This document shows positions 37,080-46,301 of a DNA stretch of 64,000 nt, piece by piece. The stretch is taken from NCBI RefSeq assembly GCF_050269735.1, contig NZ_JBNNIX010000001.1:248001-312000 (forward strand). The letters are read 5' to 3'. How positions within the stretch are numbered: the stretch's first letter is position 1; each line of letters opens with the position of its first letter. The position numbers and the translations under genes were made by a program. The DNA comes from Paenisporosarcina sp050269735. Lineage in GTDB: Bacteria; Bacillota; Bacilli; Bacillales_A; Planococcaceae. The notes under the pieces are model-generated. The model was not told where the DNA came from, searched no databases, and saw nothing but the letters and a program-made list of their open reading frames with translations.

Positions 37080-38612
37080 ATGATCATTGAAAGGTCGTCT
37101 GCTTGGAAAGAAGGCTTTATCGAACGCTTGGAAAATCGAGAAAATTGGGATAACTGGACGCTATATAAGATGAGTTATGACGTAGTAAAGACAAACTTGA
37201 TTACTGATTTTACAGGTTTGCAATCTCCAAAATACTTACCAAACTTGACGCCTCTGCCACATCAACTAGAAGTGGCTGAAATGGTGATTGAGCGTATGAA
37301 TGGAAAAGCGATTCTCGCAGATGAAGTGGGGCTCGGTAAAACCATTGAAGCTGGTTTAATTATGAAAGAATATCTCGTTAGGGGTTTGGTGAAAAAAGCG
37401 TTAATTTTAGCCCCAGCATCTTTAATTAATCAATGGGTGGAAGAGTTGAACCATAAGTTTTATATTCCAGCCATCGCTTATCGCAAAAACTACGGATTGG
37501 ATCATTACAACGTTGTGGTGATGAGTATGGACATGGCGAAGAGAAGCCCTCATAAAGAACACATCTATGAGCAGGACTATGATTTAATCATCGTGGACGA
37601 AGCGCATAAGTTAAAGAACCATAAAACGAAAAACTATGAGTTTGTTCAAGAGTTAAAGAAAAAGTTTTGTTTGTTGCTGACGGCCACGCCTATTCAAAAT
37701 AACTTGTTTGAACTGTTTCATTTAATATCTTTGCTGAAACCTGGACATCTTGGTGATTATGAGACGTTTCAAGCGGCATTCTCTGCCAGCAAGCATAACT
37801 GGGAAAATGATGAGTTCTTAAAAGAGCTGGTCAATCAAGTGATGGTCAGAAATCGTAGACAGGACACAGGTATTGAATGGACCAGCCGACGTGTTCAGAC
37901 GATTCCTATTCAGTTTACCCAACAAGAAAAAGAAGTTTACGATATGATTTTGGAACTGAAAAATATCTCACCTGAATTTTCTAGTCCGTTCACGATGATT
38001 ACGCTGCAAAAGGAAATGTGCAGCAGTAAAGAAGCGACGTATTTAACCTTGAACGAAATGCGTCAAAAATGCACGGATCCAAAAGGAGTTCGCTATATCG
38101 AAGAAATCATTCAAAAGCTGATAGCCCTGGAAATCAACGCAAAAGCGGAAAAAGCTTATGAAATTATTACCGAGGCCAATGATAAAGTGATCCTGTTTAC
38201 CGAATACCGTGCTAGCCAAGCGTATTTGCAGTGGTATTTACATTCGAAAGGAATCACAAGCGTTATTTTTAACGGGAAGTTCAAGGCGAGTAAACGGGAC
38301 TGGATGAAGCAATTGTTTAAAGACCATGCACAAGTGCTTATTGCGACTGAATCGGGTGGGGAAGGAATAAACCTACAGTTCTGTCACCACGTCATAAACT
38401 ATGATTTACCATGGAACCCAATGAAGCTGGAGCAACGAATCGGACGTGTCCACCGATTGGGACAGGAACATGATGTGCATATTTACAACTTGGCCATTGA
38501 ACAAACGATTGAAGAAGATATTTTGGAATTGCTCCATGTGAAAATCGATGTATTTGAGAAAGCAGTGGGTGAGCTGGATAGTATTTTATCCACATATAAA
38601 CAATCCATTTGA
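37080..38612 (+). CDS. yqhH: SNF2-family helicase (YqhH-like)
   Basis: 510 residues with a full SWI2/SNF2 motor: motif I ADEVGLGKTIEAGLI, motif II VDEAHKLKNHKTKN, motif III LLLTATPIQNN, motif V ATESGGEGINLQFC and motif VI EQRIGRVHRLGQ. B. subtilis YqhH has the same arrangement and is also followed by yqhG. Its cellular role is not known. The ATG at 37080 has GAGGTG 6 bp upstream and is preferred to TTG 37035. yqhG follows after 26 bp with its own strong ribosome binding site. Confidence 0.88.
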   Translation: MIIERSSAWKEGFIERLENRENWDNWTLYKMSYDVVKTNLITDFTGLQSPKYLPNLTPLPHQLEVAEMVIERMNGKAILADEVGLGKTIEAGLIMKEYLVRGLVKKALILAPASLINQWVEELNHKFYIPAIAYRKNYGLDHYNVVVMSMDMAKRSPHKEHIYEQDYDLIIVDEAHKLKNHKTKNYEFVQELKKKFCLLLTATPIQNNLFELFHLISLLKPGHLGDYETFQAAFSASKHNWENDEFLKELVNQVMVRNRRQDTGIEWTSRRVQTIPIQFTQQEKEVYDMILELKNISPEFSSPFTMITLQKEMCSSKEATYLTLNEMRQKCTDPKGVRYIEEIIQKLIALEINAKAEKAYEIITEANDKVILFTEYRASQAYLQWYLHSKGITSVIFNGKFKASKRDWMKQLFKDHAQVLIATESGGEGINLQFCHHVINYDLPWNPMKLEQRIGRVHRLGQEHDVHIYNLAIEQTIEEDILELLHVKIDVFEKAVGELDSILSTYKQSI

Positions 38613-38638
38613 TCTGCATCATCTAGAGGAGGAATCAT

Positions 38639-39427
38639 ATGTATCCACAACAAATCCACGAGTACTTAGTAAGATTTTTCAAAGAAAACAATTGCCAGAT
38701 TGTGAAAGAACATGACCACTACATCACGGTTCAATTGACCATCGACATGGACAAAAAAATCATGAACCGTCCCTATTACTGGCAATACATTGAAAATACA
38801 GATGGAGTTCCGAGTCCGGCACAAATTACGTTAATTACCGATCAAAACAAATTGGAAGAAGAAATCAAAGGGGAAGTTGTGCATTTTGGTTCGCCGCGGC
38901 TCAATCAAATCTTTCAAGCAACCAATGACCTCGGTTCATTTGTGCATATGTATGAACAAGTATCCATGAACTCAAATTCACAACCCATCTTAACCCCATG
39001 GTTAGGTGTGAACTATAAAGTATCGTATTTTAGCGACCAGACGAAAGAAATGCTGTACTCATTAGGGATTAACTTGATGACAGGTGAAATGAAACACAGT
39101 TTTCAAGAAGAAATTCGGGACCTGGATTTGGATTCTACCATACCGAAAAATGCCTTCGATTTGATGTATATCATTAAACCGCTGCGCGGCCTGGAGCGAT
39201 TGGATGCTGCAGTTGAAAGCCTCATCCAGCAAGACGACCATACCTGGGCGGATGAAGCGAAAAGTAGATGGCAAAAGGACAGACAAGTTTTGGAACATTT
39301 CTATGAAGCAATGGACAAAAAGCCGGAGTGTTACGAGATGGAGAAAAAGGCAATGGACGAGCAGTACCAGACACGAATTAACATTGACATCGTGAACGGT
39401 GGATTGTTTTACATGCAATCGGTTTAA
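38639..39427 (+). CDS. yqhG: YqhG family protein
   Basis: 262 residues starting MYPQQIHEYLVRFFKENNCQ, typical of the Bacillales YqhG family found downstream of yqhH. No catalytic motif or membrane segment is visible; the first 100 residues look mixed alpha/beta and the last 60 are helical and charged. Function unknown. GAGGAGG lies before the ATG. The conserved pairing suggests it acts with the YqhH helicase. Confidence 0.87.
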   Translation: MYPQQIHEYLVRFFKENNCQIVKEHDHYITVQLTIDMDKKIMNRPYYWQYIENTDGVPSPAQITLITDQNKLEEEIKGEVVHFGSPRLNQIFQATNDLGSFVHMYEQVSMNSNSQPILTPWLGVNYKVSYFSDQTKEMLYSLGINLMTGEMKHSFQEEIRDLDLDSTIPKNAFDLMYIIKPLRGLERLDAAVESLIQQDDHTWADEAKSRWQKDRQVLEHFYEAMDKKPECYEMEKKAMDEQYQTRINIDIVNGGLFYMQSV

Positions 39428-39448
39428 TAAATGGGAGCTAGAAGGCTG

Positions 39449-39467
39449 AAAAGCTTTTTAGCTTTTT
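39449..39467 (+). terminator. Short terminator after yqhG
   Basis: AAAAGCT (39449-39455) and AGCTTTT (39460-39466) with a T4 loop and T-rich end. Short stem, hence moderate confidence. Confidence 0.5.
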
Positions 39468-39575
39468 CGTGTTGTTTATAAAAAAGCCTAATTTAATGAC
39501 TATTCAGATATTACGCTACATGCTATTGTTACTCCTAGACAAGAAAAACCTGTTTATTGAAAAGGAGAACCATAT

Positions 39576-40577
39576 ATGACACTGTTAAATCGCTTGCAAA
39601 AAGGGGATAAAATCGGCATTTATTCACCATCGTCACCCATAACCTATTCTTCACCGAAACGCTATCATCGAGCCAAAAGCTTTTTGGAATCCAAAGGGTT
39701 TGAAATCGTTGAAGGAAATCTTACCGGCAAATATGATCATTACCGGTCGGGAACCATACAAGAACGAGCCGACGAATTAAACGAATTAATCCGAAACCCA
39801 GAGATTAAAATGATTATGTCAACGATCGGCGGTACGAATTCCAATGCGCTGTTACCGTATATTGATTACGAGGCTTTTAAGGCCAACCCGAAAATCATGA
39901 TTGGGTACTCCGATGCTACTGCGGTGTTGCTAGGAATCTATGCGCAAACAGGAATTCCAACATTCTATGGACCGGCCCTGGTGCCTTCTTTCGGAGAATT
40001 TGAACCATTTCTAGACTATACATATGATTATTTCAAAGACATGTTAATAGAAGAACAAAGACTTCCTTATGACATCCCAACACCGCCAATCTGGACGGAT
40101 GAACCTTTAAACTGGGAAGTTAAAACGGGTGATAAAGAACAAAGGGATAATGAATGGGTATGCGTTAATGAAGGAATGGCACAGGGCCGATTAGTTGGTG
40201 GCAATTTAAATGCCATGTATGGCATTTGGGGAAGTCCTTATATGCCGGTTATCCAGAGAGGGGATATTCTCCTCTTGGAGGACACAATGAAAACGGCATC
40301 CGTCGTTGAAAAGAACTTTAATCTATTAAAACTAAATGGAGTATTTGAAAAGGTTGCCGGAATACTTTTAGGGAAACATGAGTTATTTGATGATCAAGGG
40401 ACTGGAAGAACGCCAACTGATATTTTGCTCGAAGTGATAGGGGAAAAGGGTATACCGATATTAGCTGACTTTGACTGCTGCCACACACATCCGATGCTGA
40501 CGTTACCCATTGGACGAGAAGTGGAGCTGGATGCAACGAATCGAAAAGTGAAGATGATGGAGTCATGGATTAAGTAA
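39576..40577 (+). CDS. S66 family peptidase (LD-carboxypeptidase / MccF-like)
   Basis: 333 residues of the serine peptidase family S66. The nucleophile lies in MIGYSDATAVLLG (Ser near 116), with GGTNSNALL before it and VGGNLNAMYGIWGSPYMP and the Glu/His motifs (LLLEDT, DCCHTHPMLTLPIG) after it. S66 includes muropeptide LD-carboxypeptidases and MccF, which detoxifies microcin C. The MccF-like length and the VEKNFNLLKLNGVFEKVAGI stretch lean to that side. AAAGGAG lies before the ATG. It may be co-transcribed with the next two genes. Substrate is not decided by sequence. Confidence 0.88.
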   Translation: MTLLNRLQKGDKIGIYSPSSPITYSSPKRYHRAKSFLESKGFEIVEGNLTGKYDHYRSGTIQERADELNELIRNPEIKMIMSTIGGTNSNALLPYIDYEAFKANPKIMIGYSDATAVLLGIYAQTGIPTFYGPALVPSFGEFEPFLDYTYDYFKDMLIEEQRLPYDIPTPPIWTDEPLNWEVKTGDKEQRDNEWVCVNEGMAQGRLVGGNLNAMYGIWGSPYMPVIQRGDILLLEDTMKTASVVEKNFNLLKLNGVFEKVAGILLGKHELFDDQGTGRTPTDILLEVIGEKGIPILADFDCCHTHPMLTLPIGREVELDATNRKVKMMESWIK

Positions 40578-40600
40578 AATACTCTTTTTAAGGAGTTGTA

Positions 40601-41050
40601 ATGATGGAATTTAAGAAGGTAAACAAAACATTTAAAGTGGTAGGTATGAAAAAAAGGGGAGCCTTTGATAACTTTGGCAATGAAGTTCCGGTATTGGCCC
40701 AGCAAGTATTGAACCGTTCGAACGAAATTCAAAATCATACTGGAACCGAAATCGCTTTATATGAACCGAAAAGAGATGTTAATCACTTAGAAGGCAGCTA
40801 TTTTGTTGGATTAATTGTGAGTAATTATTTAACTAAAGTTCCTACAGGAATGGAATATATAGAAAGAACGAATGATTTTGTGACAACTAGAGGGCAAGTC
40901 ACGCGGGTAGGGGAACTTCATCAATATTTATTGCATTGGGCAGAAGAACAAGGGTACAACAGGGATTTAGATTCTTCAATTGTTGAGACCTATCACCCAA
41001 TTGCCGGTGGAGATGAAGAGGTAAAGATATATTTACCGATTCATTCTTAA
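40601..41050 (+). CDS. GyrI-like / effector-binding domain protein
   Basis: 149 residues without a DNA-binding domain, matching the stand-alone bacterial transcription activator effector-binding fold (SOUL/GyrI-like). Typical features are the N-terminal strand KTFKVVGMKKRGAF, a central YFVGLIVSN, and the C-terminal YHPIAGGDEEVKIYLPI. Such proteins bind small hydrophobic compounds. AAGGAG precedes; ATG 40604 is as likely as 40601. It follows the S66 gene by 23 bp. Confidence 0.8.
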   Translation: MMEFKKVNKTFKVVGMKKRGAFDNFGNEVPVLAQQVLNRSNEIQNHTGTEIALYEPKRDVNHLEGSYFVGLIVSNYLTKVPTGMEYIERTNDFVTTRGQVTRVGELHQYLLHWAEEQGYNRDLDSSIVETYHPIAGGDEEVKIYLPIHS

Positions 41051-41084
41051 GTGAATTACAACTAAATGAGAAAAAGGTGATGGC

Positions 41085-41351
41085 ATGAAAAGACTATTAG
41101 AGTCTTTCATATATTCAATTGGATTTCATATCGTACTCATTACGGTAGGGTATGGGATTTTTAAAGTGATTGAATTCAAACGTTTTGGGGGCAATTTGAA
41201 TTTAGGGTTAGCATATGTAGGTCCCATGGAAAACAACTTTTACTTATTAGCATTATTGTTAATCGGACTATCAATCATCTTATTTACTGGTTTATTTTTA
41301 GGGATTTCTTCTTTGTTCGGATTGCTTAAAAATAGATTCGTATTAAGATAA
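41085..41351 (+). CDS. Small membrane protein (88 aa)
   Basis: AAAAGGTGATGGC precedes the ATG. Two membrane segments (SFIYSIGFHIVLITVGYGIF and LLALLLIGLSIILFTGLFLG) with a short soluble loop between. No family recognised. It is 34 bp downstream of the effector-binding gene and probably in the same transcript. Confidence 0.65.
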   Translation: MKRLLESFIYSIGFHIVLITVGYGIFKVIEFKRFGGNLNLGLAYVGPMENNFYLLALLLIGLSIILFTGLFLGISSLFGLLKNRFVLR

Positions 41352-41443
41352 CGCAGCAAATTGAAATAGGAAATTACCGGTAAAAATGAACTATTCATTC
41401 GATAATTTTAAACGAGACATCAATATTGGGGGAATGATTAGTT

Positions 41444-41647
41444 TTGTTTATAAAAATGAGACTTATCATGTTAACAAACATTCCGGTCAATGGCATCTGT
41501 CCGACTTCAGGCGGATCTACAATCCTTTCAGCTGATCAGTTGGTAGAACAAGCTACAATTGAAGGGATACCTTTAAGAGATATATGGGAACATATTAAAA
41601 AAACTAAACTAAAGTTCTCAATAAATGAAAATATGGATGGAAGATGA
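41444..41647 (+). CDS. Small hypothetical protein (67 aa)
   Basis: TTG at 41444 with GGGGG 11 bp upstream; ATG 41456 and 41468 are alternatives. The product contains ICPTSGGSTILSADQLVEQA and a charged helix, and no membrane segment. No family recognised. A clear terminator follows, which supports a transcript here. Confidence 0.45.
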   Translation: MFIKMRLIMLTNIPVNGICPTSGGSTILSADQLVEQATIEGIPLRDIWEHIKKTKLKFSINENMDGR

Positions 41648-41670
41648 AGAAAGTTGATATATCAACGAGT

Positions 41671-41710
41671 AAAGGACTACCAATGTAATTTTTATAATTG
41701 GTAGTCCTTT
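41671..41710. terminator. Bidirectional terminator
   Basis: Perfect arms AAAGGACTACCAAT (41671-41684) and ATTGGTAGTCCTTT (41697-41710). It sits between convergent genes and can serve both. Confidence 0.85.
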
Positions 41711-41780
41711 AACATTGGATTTAAGGTTTTTGCAAAAGAGAGCCCGTTAGTCAAACAGGATATCCCTTTTTCTAAACTGA

Positions 41781-43007
41781 TCAAACTGTAGTTGTAGCTT
41801 TCAAAGCTGCTTGTTCTGCACGGTCTCTTTTACCATGCAGGAAATAGTAGAACGCGGATGTTAACAGAATGATGAACGCCAAAATAACAAATAACGTTCT
41901 GTAGCCAGTGACTGGAATAATGAATCCAAGCAAGTATGGTCCGAAACCAAGTCCGGCATCCAGTGCGATGAAAAATGTGGATGTTGCAAGTCCTAACCTG
42001 TGTGGTGCTGTCAATTTCACGGCAACTGCTTGCGTCGTGGACTGCATATTCCCAAAGCCCAGACCTATCAGAGCACCGGCTATCAGTAATGTAATACCTG
42101 TGGTTACCGAACTAAGCAATAACATGCCGGCTGCAAAAATGACAAAAGCAGGATACATCACGAAGTTTGCACCTTTTTCATCCATTAAGCGTCCTGTAAA
42201 AGGTCGGGACAACAAGACGGCGACAGCATATACGACGAAGAAGAAGCTGGCTGTCTCTACCAAATTTATCTCAATGGCGTAGAAATTGATGAAAGAAAGA
42301 ATACTTGAGTAACAAAAGGCAATCATCATCGTGATAAAAGCGATAGGCAATGCTTTTGGTTCGACGAAATTCGAAATCTTGAATCCTTTTGTTTCTTCTG
42401 ATTTTGTGTCCGTCATTTTCGGAACGACTGCTAATTTCGGTACTTGAACGAAGAGTGCGACAATCAAACTAACGATACCCAAAACAAGAGATAAAGTGAA
42501 AATCATTTGGAAGCTCGTAATTTGGCTCATATATAGTCCGATAAACGGTCCGATGGCGGTGGAAAGGGTCGTGCTCATGCTGAAGTAGCCGATGCCTTCT
42601 CCTCTTCGGGTAGCGGGAATAATCTGTGCCACAATGGTGCCGGACGCTGTACTCGCCATCCCAAGTGCCATCCCGTGAATTAAGCGGTTAAGCATGAGGA
42701 ACGGAAGCCCGAGATTAAAGAAGTACAAAAAGGTGGTCAGGGTGAAAAAGATTAACCCGATAATCAACGTTCTCTTGCGACCGATTATATCGATTACTCG
42801 TCCGATATATAACCGTCCGAATAACGTTCCTACAATGAAAATGCCTGTAATCAATCCGGCTGCACTTGTGGAAGCGTCATACTCCTGTACGGCAAAAACG
42901 GCTATGGTCACCATTAATAAATAAAAGATTAATGTTAATAAGAAATTGACGGAGGAAACAAGAATAAAATCTTTTGTCCATAGTTTTGCTCTAGTTGGTT
43001 GCTTCAA
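41781..43007 (-). CDS. MFS transporter
   Basis: 408 residues, twelve membrane segments. The major facilitator loop motif between segments 2 and 3 is visible as GRLYIGRVIDIIGRKRTL, and its counterpart as SRPFTGRLMDEKGAN in the second half. Drug or sugar-type efflux is likely. It starts with TTG behind AAGGAGATATACTT, 12 bp after the MarR gene stop, so the two form an operon under MarR control. Substrate unknown. Confidence 0.88.
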   Translation of the reverse strand: MKQPTRAKLWTKDFILVSSVNFLLTLIFYLLMVTIAVFAVQEYDASTSAAGLITGIFIVGTLFGRLYIGRVIDIIGRKRTLIIGLIFFTLTTFLYFFNLGLPFLMLNRLIHGMALGMASTASGTIVAQIIPATRRGEGIGYFSMSTTLSTAIGPFIGLYMSQITSFQMIFTLSLVLGIVSLIVALFVQVPKLAVVPKMTDTKSEETKGFKISNFVEPKALPIAFITMMIAFCYSSILSFINFYAIEINLVETASFFFVVYAVAVLLSRPFTGRLMDEKGANFVMYPAFVIFAAGMLLLSSVTTGITLLIAGALIGLGFGNMQSTTQAVAVKLTAPHRLGLATSTFFIALDAGLGFGPYLLGFIIPVTGYRTLFVILAFIILLTSAFYYFLHGKRDRAEQAALKATTTV

Positions 43008-43019
43008 AAGTATATCTCC

Positions 43020-43439
43020 TTACTCTTTGAGGTTATTTCGTATTTGTTCCATAATACGGATGGTCTCTAACTGTTCCTCTTCAGAAATTCCTTTTAGAAT
43101 GTCTTGTTCAAATTGATCAACGGTCTTACGGACATCCTCATAAACGTTTCTCCCAAGCGCAGTCAGCTGCATTCGTTTTTCCCGTTTGTCTTTACCGGGA
43201 ACATGCTCAACATACCCCAATTCTTCTAAACGGGTGATGGTACGGGTAACGGTCGGTTTCTCTACACTTTGATAACCGGAGAGTTCCACTAATGTGGATG
43301 AACCATTATTGAATAAGTAATACAAAGTAGCCCACTGTGCTCTGAACAGATCATGCTTGGCTAATTGTGTATTTAGATGATGCTCAAACGGTCTATATAA
43401 AAGAATTAATTCATGAAAGAACTTTCGATAAGTGGTCAT
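43020..43439 (-). CDS. MarR family transcriptional regulator
   Basis: 139 residues with the MarR winged helix: recognition region TLVELSGYQSVEKPTVTRTITRLEELGYVEHV and wing PGKDKREKRMQLTALGRNVYED. It likely represses itself and the downstream MFS gene, released by a ligand the pump exports. AAGGAG lies 7 bp before the ATG. Palindromic sites in its promoter are described separately. Confidence 0.9.
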   Translation of the reverse strand: MTTYRKFFHELILLYRPFEHHLNTQLAKHDLFRAQWATLYYLFNNGSSTLVELSGYQSVEKPTVTRTITRLEELGYVEHVPGKDKREKRMQLTALGRNVYEDVRKTVDQFEQDILKGISEEEQLETIRIMEQIRNNLKE

Positions 43440-43459
43440 GTCAACACTCCTTGAAATTG

Positions 43460-43492
43460 GTTATCTAAGGTAACTGTTACTCAAGGTAACTA
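43460..43492 (-). promoter_or_regulatory. Candidate MarR operator
   Basis: Palindrome GTAACTGTTAC (43470-43480) overlapped by a direct repeat AAGGTAACT (43467-43475, 43484-43492). It lies 20-55 bp upstream of the MarR start, the usual place for an autoregulatory site. Confidence 0.5.
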
Positions 43493-43711
43493 TTATAAGT
43501 TAACAGAATCAATTTGAAAAGTACAGAATATCCTATCCATAAATTCATCTGGTGGAATTCCAAACTCTTCTTGCAACTATTTCTCTAAAAATCATCAAAA
43601 CATATTTGAAATTTCTTATAATCTAATTCATTATTAAAAGTAGACAGTCTTTTCGTAATTGATAGATTCAGGATTGCGCAGAAGAAATACATTCTATGAA
43701 GGAAGTAGCTT

Positions 43712-44878
43712 ATGCCGGAAGAAAATATTACGCGAATTAGCCTTAATGGGAAAGAATTGATTCTTATTGGGACTGCTCATGTATCGAGACAGAGTGCAGA
43801 AGAGGTTAAAGAGGTTATTGAACGAGAACGTCCCGACTCAGTTTGTATTGAGTTGGATGAACAAAGATACCAGTCCGTTATGGACAGCAACAAATATAAA
43901 GAGACAGATATTTTCAAAGTCATTAAAGACAAAAAAGCTACGTTTCTATTGATGAATTTGGCGATTTCTTCTTTTCAAAATCGTTTAGCAAAACAATTTG
44001 ATATCAAGCCTGGACAGGAAATGATTCAGGGAATTGAATCAGCAAAAGAGACAGGTGCCAATCTGGTTCTGGCAGACCGTAATATACAGGTCACCTTTAG
44101 CCGAATTTGGGGTAATCTCGGATTGTCTGGCAAATCACAACTACTCAGTGCCATTTTCTTTAGTATCTTCAGTAAAGAGACGATCTCTGAGGATGAACTT
44201 GAAAAAATGAAAACGCAAGATACGCTTAACGCTGCTCTCGCTGAATTTACAGAAGCTTTTCCAAAGTTAAAAGAGCCTTTAATTGATGAGCGGGATCAAT
44301 ATTTAGCCCAAAAAATCAAGGATGCTCCTGGTAATAAAATTGTTGCCGTCTTAGGTGCAGCCCATGTACCAGGCATTACAAAAGAAATTCATAAGGAACA
44401 TGATTTAGTAGCCTTATCACAAACACCACCTAAATCAATCGTTCCAAAAATTTTAGGTTGGGTGATTCCTCTGCTGATTGTTGCAGTCATGATCTATACA
44501 TTCTACGCGAACCCTTCTGCAGGGTTCGATCAAGCATTAGCATGGATATTGTGGACAGGAAGTCTGGCTGCGATTGGAGCGGCAGTTGCTTTCGGGCACC
44601 CGCTGGCCGTCTTGTCCGCCTTTGTCGCTGCACCATTTACAGCACTGCATCCGTTGATTGCAGCGGGCTGGGTTTCGGGAATCGTCCAAGCTTATATTCG
44701 CAAACCGAATATCGGAGACTTTGAAACACTATCGGAAGATGTGTTTTCGATCAAAGGATTTTGGAATAATAAAGTCACGCGCGTGCTCCTGGTCGTAGTC
44801 CTCACTAACCTCGGCGGATCACTGGGAACTTTTATCGGCGGAGCAGATGTAATTAGGACTTTCTTTAATAACTTGTAG
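43712..44878 (+). CDS. TraB/PrgY family membrane protein
   Basis: 388 residues. The N-terminal domain carries ILIGTAHVSRQSAEEV and VLGAAHVPGITKEI, the two GTAHVS-type motifs of the TraB/PrgY (pheromone shutdown) family, with SVCIELDEQRYQSVMD between. The C-terminal ~130 residues have four membrane segments. PrgY in enterococci reduces pheromone activity; the general biochemical role is thought to be metalloprotease-like but is unsettled. Divergent from the MarR gene. Single-gene unit. Confidence 0.88.
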   Translation: MPEENITRISLNGKELILIGTAHVSRQSAEEVKEVIERERPDSVCIELDEQRYQSVMDSNKYKETDIFKVIKDKKATFLLMNLAISSFQNRLAKQFDIKPGQEMIQGIESAKETGANLVLADRNIQVTFSRIWGNLGLSGKSQLLSAIFFSIFSKETISEDELEKMKTQDTLNAALAEFTEAFPKLKEPLIDERDQYLAQKIKDAPGNKIVAVLGAAHVPGITKEIHKEHDLVALSQTPPKSIVPKILGWVIPLLIVAVMIYTFYANPSAGFDQALAWILWTGSLAAIGAAVAFGHPLAVLSAFVAAPFTALHPLIAAGWVSGIVQAYIRKPNIGDFETLSEDVFSIKGFWNNKVTRVLLVVVLTNLGGSLGTFIGGADVIRTFFNNL

Positions 44879-44989
44879 TAGTAGACACAACTAAAGAGAG
44901 AAAAGAACTCCATTTTGATATACAACCTCTGTGTAAAGAAAGCCTTAATTGGTCAATTGCGTTGGAAACATCTATAAATTAATCAAATA

Positions 44990-45029
44990 AAAACGTCTAT
45001 CCAGTTACTAACGGGTAGACGTTTTTCCA
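44990..45029. terminator. Bidirectional terminator
   Basis: AAAACGTCTATCC (44990-45002) pairs with GGGTAGACGTTTT (45013-45025) with one mismatch; T-tract on plus, A-tract before it gives T on minus. Confidence 0.8.
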
Positions 45030-45059
45030 TTTGATACAAGAACCTAGTATGTACATCTG

Positions 45060-45602
45060 CTATTCCTCATCGATCCATTGAATTGAGTAATAACAGTCAT
45101 ATAAGTAATCTGAATAGCCCCAACCAACACCTTCACTGTTACTGACAACAGCATATAGCCTATCTTTAAAGGTTGTATAAATTTCCTCGTCTGCATTACA
45201 TGCCTCAGCAACCTGATCAAACATCGAACCCATACTAGAATAAAATCGGCTATCGATATCCCCATAAGTACAAGTGAATTTCGTTCCCATTTCTACATAA
45301 TACAGCATTAAGTCAATTGATCTAATGTTATTATTTGATAGTTTTTTAAAATCACTGATCGCCTTCTTGGCTATTGCCAATCGCAGTTTCCCGTGGCCTT
45401 TGCTTGGGAAAAACTCTTCACGAATTTCAGCTTTTGCCTTTTCGAAAGCAGCTTCCACAGCTTCGTCTCCGGTAATCTCTATGGCCAAATACTGTTGAAC
45501 ATCTGGACTCAGCTTATAAAGGTCCGATACCAACTGAATAAGCATCTTTTGATCATAACTTTTCAAATGTTTCTTTACATCACTAATTTTAAGCTTTGTC
45601 AT
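45060..45602 (-). CDS. DUF6155 family protein
   Basis: About 180 residues beginning MTKLKISDVKKHLKSYDQ, followed by LVSDLYKLSPDVQQYL and a central AIAKKAISDFKK. This matches the DUF6155 family, of unknown function. ATG 45602 has AAAGGA 11 bp upstream; the ATG at 45614 would sit on that site. It overlaps the end of the upstream gene by 14 bp, so the two are coupled. Confidence 0.8.
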   Translation of the reverse strand: MTKLKISDVKKHLKSYDQKMLIQLVSDLYKLSPDVQQYLAIEITGDEAVEAAFEKAKAEIREEFFPSKGHGKLRLAIAKKAISDFKKLSNNNIRSIDLMLYYVEMGTKFTCTYGDIDSRFYSSMGSMFDQVAEACNADEEIYTTFKDRLYAVVSNSEGVGWGYSDYLYDCYYSIQWIDEE

Positions 45603-46032
45603 TGCGTATCTCATCCTTTATAAACGTGTCATTTTCATTCATATCATGCTCTTCTAACCATTGAATAAGCACATTTTTGGCATACTCATTTTCAAAACAG
45701 TACCAGCTCTCCTCTAGTCCTAAAAATTGAACACGATCTTTGAAATTTCGGAAGGGTTTTTTCCCGTTTAGTATCGTAAGCAATTCATTTCTAACCTGCT
45801 CCACTTGTGTTTCAGCGAACAGGACCATAACCTCAAATGCTTCAGAAGATGAAATTTGTGGAATCATTATCAGGTTTTCCTCATTCTCTTCATCATCCCA
45901 ATCAATTTCGGGTTCACCCGTCATCGATTCTGGAACATCGAGAATAATTTCTCCCGTAATTCGGTTCAGAACATAATGCAATTCATCCTCTTGCGTGAGA
46001 AATCTATCTATCAATTCTTGAGTTATTTTCAA
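45589..46032 (-). CDS. UPF0158 family protein
   Basis: 147 residues with the family pattern: N-terminal helix, IDWDDEENEENLIMIPQ acidic region, and the C-terminal GKKPFRNFKDRVQFLGLEESWYCFENEY. Function unknown. The TTG start follows GAGGTG by 8 bp. First gene of a two-gene minus-strand operon with the DUF6155 gene. Confidence 0.8.
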   Translation of the reverse strand: MKITQELIDRFLTQEDELHYVLNRITGEIILDVPESMTGEPEIDWDDEENEENLIMIPQISSSEAFEVMVLFAETQVEQVRNELLTILNGKKPFRNFKDRVQFLGLEESWYCFENEYAKNVLIQWLEEHDMNENDTFIKDEIRNDKA

Positions 46033-46198
46033 TTGTAATCACCTCGAAAACTCGATACTTACTAATTTGATCATTAAGCATCTCGTGGATTACATCAATT
46101 TTAACTTGCAAAAATAAAGCAATGCAACAGAAAATACAATTTCAGTTGCTTTGTTTTAATGAGTGTAACTGAACACTAAAGTTGAAAAATTCGGGCAT

Positions 46199-46279
46199 AT
46201 GACACCTTGTCATATTTTTGTTGCAATGTGACATCGTGTCATCTATAATTAAAATCTGTTGGCATGTGACACGATGTCA
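46199..46279 (+). promoter_or_regulatory. TetR promoter with three operator palindromes
   Basis: A promoter TTGCAA (46221-46226), 17-bp spacer, TATAAT (46244-46249). Three palindromes of the type TGACA-N3-TGTCA: TGACACCTTGTCA (46200-46212), TGACATCGTGTCA (46229-46241, inside the spacer) and TGACACGATGTCA (46267-46279). The second and third are exact inverted copies of each other over 13 bp. Binding would block transcription of tetR and the efflux gene. Confidence 0.8.
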
Positions 46280-46301
46280 TACGATTGCTAGAGAGGAGTG
46301 T

